Of a DNA stretch of 64,000 bases, positions 56,078-64,000 are shown piece by piece. A model generated the notes under the pieces. It was given only the letters and a program-made list of their open reading frames with translations, made no database searches and was not told where the DNA came from. The stretch comes from Lota lota (Eukaryota; Chordata; Actinopteri; Gadiformes; Lotidae). Where the stretch lies: positions 2,491,501-2,555,500 of the forward strand of contig JACYXH010000572.1 in NCBI GenBank assembly GCA_026745465.1, read 5' to 3'. The position numbers and the translations under genes are program-made. How positions within the stretch are numbered: the stretch's first letter is position 1; each line of letters begins with the position of its first letter.

Positions 56078-56459
56078 AACTAAATCAGTCTTTTGGTTAT
56101 AATTAGTGAGGCGGCGTTAACATACCGACAGGCCAGACACAGAGAAAATTACACACACGCACACAGGCAAATGCACACACGCGCATACATTCTCATGTAC
56201 AGAAGGGCTGGCTCTCTTGATAGGCAATTAACTTACTTCGGACACCTCATCAGGAAGTAAACACGCTTGCTCATACACACGTACACGCAGCCATGTGCAT
56301 GCCCTGTTCTCTGGCAGGGGATGGTGTGTGAAGGGGAGCGAGCCTGTGAAATCCTCTCCAGCACGCTAGAGCGGCGGTCGCATTCAGATGCACCCAGACA
56401 AACATGTTTAAACAGCGCACACACACACGGATTGAAAGGTGGATCAGAGGGCAGATGAT

Positions 56460-56660
56460 TGGTCGGGAGCCCTGCCGAGTTAAGTAATCACACTTGTGCG
56501 TTTAATGACTAACGAGGACCTGATGATGCTCTTTAATTAACGCTGCACTAATTGAAGAGTGCCGGCGAATCACAGCTCTCACTCCTGTTATATTTGAATA
56601 ATTAGGAGGAAATGGGTTGCGGGGAGAGTAGCCTGCAGGCTAGAAGGTATCAAAGCCAAC
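56460..56660. promoter_or_regulatory. Candidate conserved non-coding element
   Basis: GATGCTCTTTAATTAACGCT, GCACTAATTGAAGAGTGCCG, GGCGAATCACAGCTC and TTTGAATAATTAGGAGG in 200 bp: three TAATT-type cores in complex sequence. No open frame. Confidence 0.35.
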
Positions 56661-58457
56661 TGTTCTCGCTAGGATGTTGTAGTGAACAAGAGTGTCTGGC
56701 TCAGAACAGTGAGGAAAAAAGGTCACTGTGTATAAAAGTGTTTATGTGGGAATGAAGAATGGCTGACATGATGCAACATAACTTGTAGATTGCTTGGATT
56801 GATGGATGAAATACATTTTGAAACAGGAAAAGGTTCTGACTAATATTTTCTTGAATGAAGGCCAATTGTCTTTGAGACCATACTGAAAGGTTTTACTGCT
56901 TTTCTGAAATACACTTTAGTTCTCATTGTTAAATTAAAAGCTATAGAAATGGTTGATTTTGGGCGCTGATCTGAGATGAGTCTATGACTCCAATGATGTT
57001 CCCTGCCTGATGTTGAGGCAATGCAAGGCAGCCTAAAGGAGTGAAAAAGCGCATTTAGAGACAGGATAAAAAAAATGAGAGGTGTAATTTGCTTGGTGAT
57101 GCTTCAAATAGATGACGTTATTATAGATTTTACTATAAGTTGTTTACAACATGAGAATATTAGAAACTGTTAGGGTGCTTTAAATCTGAGTTCAAAGATA
57201 TGCACAACATCAAGGGAGCAAGCCCAAAATATTACTATCCCCCCAATAAATCAGATTCATCCTCAAACAAGTATCTTGGTTAACCTTGGCCCAGCTGTCT
57301 AAATCGACGACAACATACAACATTGTTCTCTTATTGTTCCAGTATTTGAATACGACAACGTTTTCAGATGGTGAATCACGTTACACAGTCTGAAGAAACT
57401 TTACCCGGCTGTGTAGCAACATGATTTATAATTCACCATGAAAGAAACCAAGGTTTTTACAGTTTATTAGATGCTAAACCGCTTTGAACCTGTTGTAAAC
57501 AGACAAGTAAATCGCAGGAAAATCCAATTCTCTGTGTTTCACTCCAACCCACTGAAACAGCACGGTGTGTACATCCTACTGGTTCTTCCATTTATAATCA
57601 CCCATGAATATTCACTTGACAGGAGTCTGATCCATAGGACTCGTTACAATGGCTTCTCGTTCAAATGTGGAGAAAAAAAACACGGCCCAAAGTTTGAAGG
57701 ACAAGTTGGAAGCAGCAGTGTGTGTGCGTGTGTGTCTGTGTGTGCATGTGTGTGTATGTTTGTTAGGGGGTGGTGGGGGGTGTTATGGCACAAAAATGGC
57801 GACACCAAGAAGGGATTAGTGTTTTGTCAATGAGGATTACCGTAGAAAGGTAGCGTGAAAGGCAAGTCAGAGCAGCGCTGCCGTCAACAAACGGATCCAC
57901 TTCCTGGCTGCTCTTTAGCAGGATCAGCACACAATGTATCCTAATTACCATTGTTACTTTAGAAATGAGAGCGTTGGGGCTATTCTCGTCTGCTTTGTCT
58001 TCCATTCAGCAGTAAAGAACCATCGCTGTGAGCCTTTAGCTCAATTCTACTCATGTATATAAATATATGTGTATGTATATATATAATCTATGAGTAGACT
58101 TGAGTAGTTTGAAGTATGAGTAGTTGAAAATTGTAGTCTGTGATTATAATTGTATATATATATATTTGTGTATGTTATGCAAACCTAATAAACTGCCGGG
58201 AACCATATTTATAATATTTTAGCTTGTGGCCCTCTTTTCACTTCCGTAACAAAGCTCTCTGTGTATATGGGTTCCACACGGGGACTGGACAATGGTTCGA
58301 ACAGTAGACCGATTTCGAGGGATAATTAAGGAGCAACAAACATGCATGCCATTGAAGAAGGCGAGAAAGGAAGGGATTGAGAGCAGAGAGAGGGATGAGA
58401 GAGAGAGTCTATAGTGGAAGATATACCTCTGTTGTGTCTCCAACAAGTGGATCAGGT

Positions 58458-58460
<3 letters not shown>

Positions 58461-58519
<59 letters not shown>

Positions 58520-58521
58520 TC
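58461..58521. repeat. (TC)n microsatellite
   Basis: Pure TC. Confidence 0.95.
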
Positions 58522-59209
58522 TCAAACGCCATGAGTTTGGATTATACCAGAGGAGTGTTATCCAGCTCATTGTCATCACCCAAATTATGTCCCACTGGAT
58601 GAATGCTAACAAAAAACAACGGAATGTATAGTAAATAGAGGCAACCCAACACAAAATGGTGTAACTGTTGTTATTATCTCCTTACAGATTTTGTTTTTGC
58701 TGGCATCAACTGAATGTTTAAATAGATGAGTTTTGGACATGAATAAAGACGCCTTTTGAACAAAAACACAAGCTCTAATTAACATGATTGCGAATAATCA
58801 GATTATGATTTGAAATACATGCTGTACTGGTTAGGAAGCCTAAATATAATTTGTATCATAATAGCTAAATTACCACAATTTATTTGAGACAGGCCTATAT
58901 TTACACTAACGTGCGGCCAACTAATTAAAGAGATACTGCTTGTTGTTTCACAGAAACAGCTCCTGAATACAGAGAATATCTTTACACATTTGTACTATTG
59001 CTGATGGTTACTTCCATTTCTAGGATTATACAACAATTGTAATGACATTCTCTGTTTTTCCCTTATTTTTCTTTCTGGAGCTCATTGCCTGTGTCATGTT
59101 TGACCTATGGTGTCTCTTATGATCCCACTTCATCACAAGTGTACATTCTGTCAGAACATTAAAAATGTTCTGCATGCTTAGACAGCCATTATAGGCGACA
59201 TCGTAAAGA

Positions 59210-59249
59210 CGCACACACACAAACAAATAACACACACACACACACAAAC

Positions 59250-59284
<35 letters not shown>
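59210..59284. repeat. (CA)n with AAACAAATAA interruptions
   Basis: CA blocks separated twice by AAACAAATAAC, a small higher-order unit. Confidence 0.9.
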
Positions 59285-59287
<3 letters not shown>

Positions 59288-59534
59288 TAATATAGATATA
59301 GCAGCTACCTAGAGGGAACAAAGGAACAAGGGGGTAATTAGTGATGATGAGAAGTTAATTTAGTCAGACACCTCAGGTAATGGTCTCCTTCTCTCCTTAT
59401 CCTCAGTTTTCTCACTCAATCCCCACTCTCCACGCTGCCTCTCCCTTTCAAATACAATCATTTTCATCTCAGGGAAAGGTGTCAAACATTCACTTGCGTG
59501 CGTTTTTATCTCTTAAACATCTTTACCTCTCCCA

Positions 59535-59862
59535 CTGTCCCTCTCTCTCTTCCTGTCTTTCTCTCTTTATCATTCTCTCTTTCCCTGTCTCACTCTCTAT
59601 CTCCATTAGCCTCTCTCTCTTGCCTTCTTTCTCTCTCCTCTCTATCTTGCCCTCTTTCTCTCACTCTCTCTTGCTTGCCCTCGCTTGCCCTCTTTCTCTC
59701 TCTTCTCTATTTTGCCCTCTTTCTCCCTCCTCTATCTTTCTTTCTCTCTCTTGCCCTCTTTCTCTCTCCTCTCTCTCTTGCCCTCTTTCTCTCTCCTCTC
59801 TCTCTTGCCCTCTTTCTCTCTCTCCTCTCTATCTTGCCCTCTTTCTCTCTCTCTCTCTGTTT
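59535..59862. repeat. Long polypyrimidine minisatellite
   Basis: Units of the type CTTGCCCTCTTTCTCTCTCC repeated with variation (about 25-30 bp period) over more than 300 bp, almost only C and T on the plus strand. Confidence 0.9.
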
Positions 59863-60199
59863 ATGGTGGCCCCCAATCGCTCTTCTCTATCACATGCCTG
59901 TGTGTATTCGGCAGGGATTGCTTGGTCTGCAAAGCGGGTGAGATTGTCAAGTTGACTAAGTGGGAAGTGACTTTGCTGAATGGTGTTCCTTGATGTGCCA
60001 TGCAGGCGTCTCTGTGAGTCTGAGAGATGGAGAGAGAGAGGTAGAGGTAGAGGGAGTGCGAGTGAGATGATTTCTGAGCTAAATGTTTGCTAGCAGGTGA
60101 GCCTTTTGTTGACAGATGGTGTTTGTGAGAGAAGCTCGTTCCCTACAGAGTATCACCCCAGGAAAACACTCATGCTAACATAGACAGCCCCGCTGTACA

Positions 60200-60380
60200 C
60201 ACAAATAAACACACATCACACTCACACACACATGCATAGCACGCATGCACGCACGCACACACACATATTCTCACACACACACACGCACGCAAGTACACCC
60301 GCACGCATGCAAGCACACACGCACACACGCACACACACAGACACACACACACACACATATTCTCTCACACACATACAGAC
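60200..60380. repeat. (CA)n-rich interrupted tract
   Basis: CA repeats with CG, GCATG and ATATTCTC interruptions; CACACACATATTCTC occurs twice. Confidence 0.9.
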
Positions 60381-60714
60381 ACATGCACATAAACACATCC
60401 TTAAATACTTATGCTGTCGAACATATCATAGACAAACCCAATAACCCAACAATGCACTCACTCATGTTTGTGCTGATATTGAATCAGCACATGCAAAGAT
60501 AATAATCTTGTGTATAATGGAACAAACCAAAACCAAAATGTCTATATTCTACATTACAGGGAAAGACGCCGAACACAAGGTGACCAACCGGGAAAACATA
60601 AATATGAATGAAATATGAATATATAAAAGAAAAACAAGAAGAAGAAGAAGCTTGTTTCCTTCCAACCTGGCAACCCCATTTTATCTCCATCTTTACTGGA
60701 ACACACCAGTGTCT

Positions 60715-60890
60715 ACAGAGCAGCCATTTTGTGCCTGTGAGATCAGATTAGTTGTTAAGTGGCACCGCCGCCCATCAGCAAGATCATGAAAGCGTGGCGA
60801 CTGCGGAGGAGTCACTATTAGAGCTAATGGCGGCCTAAACAGTTTTAAGTCAGGCCTGCGCTGGGTAATGCCTCCTTAAGTGTAATGAAA
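60715..60890. promoter_or_regulatory. Candidate conserved non-coding element
   Basis: TGAGATCAGATTAGTTGTTA, GTGGCACCGCCGCCCATCAG, AGTCACTATTAGAGCTAATG, CTCCTTAAGTGTAATG. Unique, complex, moderately GC; no reading frame. Confidence 0.3.
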
Positions 60891-61139
60891 GGAAGGAAGG
60901 AGGAAGGAGGAGATCCTAAACACACTCAGAGACATTAAGCAACTTCACTTACTATATGTCTGCTACGCTGGTCTGCGGCAAGCCACCAGAAACATCACAG
61001 AATGCATACGTACAGAGTAGATACCTATAGAAGACTGTGTTGTACGTGTAAACACTGCGACAGAACCACAGAGAAGACAATGATGAATATCAGCATTGAA
61101 AAACATGAGAGGTTTCACCCCTGAATGGGTCCACAACGC

Positions 61140-61955
61140 CCAAGAAGGAGAAAGAGAGAGAGATACAGAGGGAGAGATTTAGAAATGGGGAGAGACACAG
61201 GGTTAGATGTGGAGAGAGAGCGACTGAGACAAAGTGGGAGAGAGAGAGAGAGACACACACACACATAGAGTGAGATGTAGAGAGAGACAGAATGAGATGT
61301 AGAGAGAGAGAGAAAGACAGACAGAGTGAGAGACACACACATAGTGAGTTGTAGAGAGAGACAGAATGGAATAGAGAAAGACAGAGTGAGATGTAGAGAG
61401 AGACAGAGAGAGTGACATGTAGAGCAAGAGAGACAGAATGGGAGGTAGAGAGACAGACAGAGTGAGAGGTAAAGAGAGAGACAGAGAGAGTGAGGTGAAT
61501 AGAGAGAGACATATAAAGTCAGAGGTAGAGAGATGTATAGGTGAGAGTTATAGGTATTGAGACAGAGTGGGAGAGAGAGACAGACAGAGTGAGCTGAAGA
61601 GAGAGAGTCCGAGAGACAGAGTGGGATGTAGAGAGATATACAGAGAGTGCCAGATGTAGAGAGTGAGATGTAGAGACGTAGAGAGAGACAGAGTGGAAGA
61701 GAGAGAAAGACAGAGAGAGTGACATGTATAGTGAGCCAGACAGAATGGGAGATAGAGAGACAGACAGAGTGAGCTGAAGAGAGAGAGACATATAAAGTGA
61801 GAGGTAGAGACGTAAGAGACAGTGAGAGGTAGAGACATAGACAGAGTGGGAGAGAGAGACAGAGAGACAGTGAGATGTAGAGAGATAGACAGAGAGTGCC
61901 AGATGCAGAGTGAGATGTAGAGACGCAGAGAAAGACAGAGGAGGGAGGGGTGATG
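61140..61955. repeat. Long polypurine minisatellite
   Basis: About 800 bp built from GAGAGACAGAGTGAGATGTA-like units with variants (GAGGTAGAGA, GTGGGAGAGAGA). Period is roughly 25-45 bp and irregular. Confidence 0.9.
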
Positions 61956-62109
61956 AGCACAAGCTCCTCTAATTAGTCAGTTAATTACATCTGGATGGTG
62001 ATCTGCTTCAGGGGATGGATGTTGTTTGAGGTGTGTGTGTGTGTGAGCGTGCGTGCGTGTGTGCGTGCCTGTGCATGTGTCTATCTACCCTAAGCGGCTG
62101 TGTACACTC

Positions 62110-62240
62110 CAGAAAGCGTTTACTGAAATGGGAGCTAATTTTCGCTGTCTGAGACCATTACCGTATTAATTTAATTTGAGTTAGCTGTCGCTAGCTCATT
62201 AACACATCTAATTAATTCATTGACATCAGAATTAAGTTGT
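62110..62240. promoter_or_regulatory. Candidate conserved non-coding element
   Basis: GGGAGCTAATTTTCGCTGTC, ACCATTACCGTATTAATTTA, GAGTTAGCTGTCGCTAGCTC, ATTAACACATCTAATTAATT. Five homeodomain-like cores in 130 bp, with a companion TCTAATTAGTCAGTTAATTA at 61967. Confidence 0.35.
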
Positions 62241-62256
62241 TTCGCTGAAACTGACG

Positions 62257-62385
62257 CCTCTCTCTCTCTCTCTCTCTCTCTCTCGCTCACTCTCTCTCTC
62301 CACCACTCTCTTGCTCTCTCTCTCTTGCTCCCTCTCATAGCAGAGGGTGTGGGTAGAGCAGTATCGACAGATTGAATGAGATAGA

Positions 62386-62425
<40 letters not shown>
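62257..62425. repeat. (TC)n then (GA)n pair
   Basis: TC-rich 62257-62334 and GA-rich 62380-62425 are complementary and could form a long stem. Confidence 0.85.
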
Positions 62426-62427
<2 letters not shown>

Positions 62428-63219
62428 CGGGAACTGGAATGGATGCTGGATTGAATCATTTCTGCAAGAAAACGCTATTAATACATTTTTATCAGCTTGT
62501 CACTCAAAAATGACATTTTGATGTATAAAAGCATCGGAGATCGTAGGCAAGATAATCTTAAAACATGATTTGAGTGTTAAAATATAAAAGTAGCGGGGAA
62601 GGTGTAATTGAACAGTCATCTCGTATTAAATCAAGAGCAGATTTAATTTGAGTAGTGGGGTTAAAATAGGTATGGTGTTAATCAGGCGGTGCAGTCTGTC
62701 AGACGTGCAATCGTGCACTTCAAAATGTGGAGATTGGTTTCTTCTGTGTACGTTTTGGACGTGGCACACACAGTTTGACTAGAGAGAGAGGGATTATTTG
62801 GATGTAACACACAGTGGGTTTCTTGTTAGAAGGGGGCGTAGTTGGGCGTCGCACACAGTCTGTCTCTGTGGTAGATTTGATTAAGGCTGGCGGGAGAAGG
62901 TGGTCTAACCGTGAACAGGTGCCCCTCACAGCTGAGACACACACACACAGGATTTAGGTTCCACCCTTGGTTGCTCTCCACTCTCCCTCTCTCCCTCTTT
63001 CTCCATCTCTCACTCTCCCTCCACTCTCTCTTTTTTGTACGTCATCTTGCTTTATCTACCTGCTGCTGTCTCTCTGTGCCCCCCCCCCAATCACTTCCTC
63101 TGTCACCTGTCTCCAGTCGCCTCTTAATCAGTGGAGGATGTAGCACCCTGCTAGCATGGAGGGGCCGGGGCTATGTTTGCCAATGGTCCCCCCCACCCCC
63201 CACCCCCCAACTCCACCCA

Positions 63220-63222
<3 letters not shown>

Positions 63223-63277
<55 letters not shown>
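63223..63277. repeat. (CA)n microsatellite between C runs
   Basis: Flanked by CCCCCCACCCCCC-type runs on both sides. Confidence 0.95.
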
Positions 63278-63279
<2 letters not shown>

Positions 63280-63339
63280 ACCCCCCCCCCCCACCTAGTC
63301 ACCTATCGTTTCCCCTCTGCTGTGTGACTTTGACCAACC

Positions 63340-63525
63340 TTCATTTCTCTTCTCCTCTTCCTTCTCCCCCTCCTCCCTCCTTCTCCTCCTGTCCCCTCTC
63401 CTTTTTCACCCTCTTCTCCTCTTTCTCCTCCTTCTCCTCCCCTCCTCCCCTCCTTTCCTCCTCCTCCTCCTCCTCCTCCTTTCCTCCTCCTTCTCCTCCT
63501 CCTCCCGTTCCTACCTCCTCTCCAT
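63340..63525. repeat. (CTC)n/(CTT)n-rich polypyrimidine tract
   Basis: Almost only C and T on the plus strand, with CTCCTC blocks. Confidence 0.9.
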
Positions 63526-63562
63526 ATAGCATGGGAGAGACTAAACGGATGCAGCTGAGAGG

Positions 63563-63786
63563 GTTAAATTAAGGTATCAGGCTAGAGATGGTTAAGTTGA
63601 GGTATCAGATTAGATTTGGTTAAATTGAGGTATCAGGTTAGAGATGGTTAAGTTGAGGTATCAGGTTAGAGATGGTTAAGATGAGGTATCAGGTTAGAGA
63701 TGGTTAAGTTGAGGTATCAGATTAGATTTGGTTAAATTGAGGTATCAGGTTAGAGATGGTTAAGTTGAGGTATCAGGTTAGAGATG
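63563..63786. repeat. 28-bp minisatellite, eight units
   Basis: Eight contiguous 28-bp units, each starting GTTAAGTTGAGGTATCAGGT with variants. Units 2-4 equal units 6-8, revealing a 112-bp higher-order repeat. Confidence 0.95.
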
Positions 63787-63840
63787 GTTAAGTCAAGTTA
63801 ATAAAACAAATATACATACTATAATATATACATCTATACA

Positions 63841-63876
63841 TTTATCTATCTATCTATCTATCTATATATATATATG
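63841..63876. repeat. (TATC)n-(TA)n
   Basis: Short TATC run ending in TATATA. Confidence 0.9.
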
Positions 63877-64000
63877 TAGTCAGTTATGTGTTTGTTACGC
63901 TGATGTATACATATTCATTTATTTGTTTGTTTTGGATGCTGTGCATTGTAAGGTGTCTGCTTAATGTAAATCAGAGTCTCTTTTATGTCTCTATTAGGGA

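Noticed and set aside
59380..59955. 191-aa Ser/Leu-rich open frame
   Set aside because: Translation of a CT-rich minisatellite. A short C-x2-C at the end (DCLVCKAG) is coincidental.
61115..61960. 281-aa minus-strand Ser/Leu/Cys-rich open frame
   Set aside because: Translation of the GA-rich minisatellite; no stop because the unit lacks stop codons in that frame.
62911..63572. Pro/Ser/His-Thr-rich open frames
   Set aside because: Made of C runs, CA repeats and CTC repeats; no coding signature.
63563..63786. Regular 28-bp repeats as a possible CRISPR array
   Set aside because: Units are directly contiguous with no spacers, in vertebrate DNA with no cas genes.

Overview
The window looks like nuclear DNA from a teleost fish. 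It has compact multi-exon genes with GT-AG introns, very dense (CA)n/(TG)n, (TC)n and (TATC)n microsatellites, tRNA-derived SINE remnants with the tails usual in fish, a decayed LINE 3' end, and vertebrate-type genes. No prokaryotic features, CRISPR arrays or viral genes were seen. Every exon model was built by hand from splice sites, reading phase and remembered family similarity. All five models keep phase across every junction.

Layout. (1) 1-3394, minus strand: the 5' part of txndc11, an ER membrane thioredoxin-domain protein, which runs off the left edge. (2) 5008-10483, minus: bfar, a RING-SAM-transmembrane E3 ligase and apoptosis regulator, complete at 458 aa. Upstream of it lie a decayed LINE ORF2 fragment and a candidate promoter near 12.6 kb. 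(3) 12.7-16.3 kb: intergenic, with a candidate ETS-type promoter at 14.66 kb. (4) 16346-20685, plus: a five-exon C2H2 zinc-finger gene of 680 aa with 9 + 6 fingers split by an acidic linker; not identified by name. (5) 23048-32133, plus: a 20-exon acid alpha-glucosidase (GH31 with P-type trefoil and an N-terminal membrane anchor, 979 aa). (6) 35672-46886, plus: a 16-exon micall2-type gene (CH domain, half of a LIM domain, low-complexity middle, C-terminal bMERB/Rab-binding coiled coil; 963 aa). (7) 46887-64000: no gene found. This is a desert of microsatellites alternating with AT-rich, TAATTA-rich stretches that look like conserved non-coding elements. In human, the 3' end of MICALL2 faces the homeobox gene UNCX, so this may be the uncx regulatory landscape (inference).

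The genes do not form a pathway. TXNDC11 and BFAR act at the ER, alpha-glucosidase degrades glycogen in lysosomes, and MICALL2 links Rab GTPases to actin and junction traffic. The order joins genes that lie on three human chromosomes (16p13, 17q25, 7p22).

The most interesting observations are: uninterrupted (TG)n tracts directly at 3' splice sites of txndc11 and gaa, with (CA)n just after donors in micall2 and the zinc-finger gene; a micall2 LIM domain that lacks its second zinc module; a branched fold-back element in the zinc-finger gene; a 32-bp near-perfect hairpin in a gaa intron; and the putative regulatory desert.
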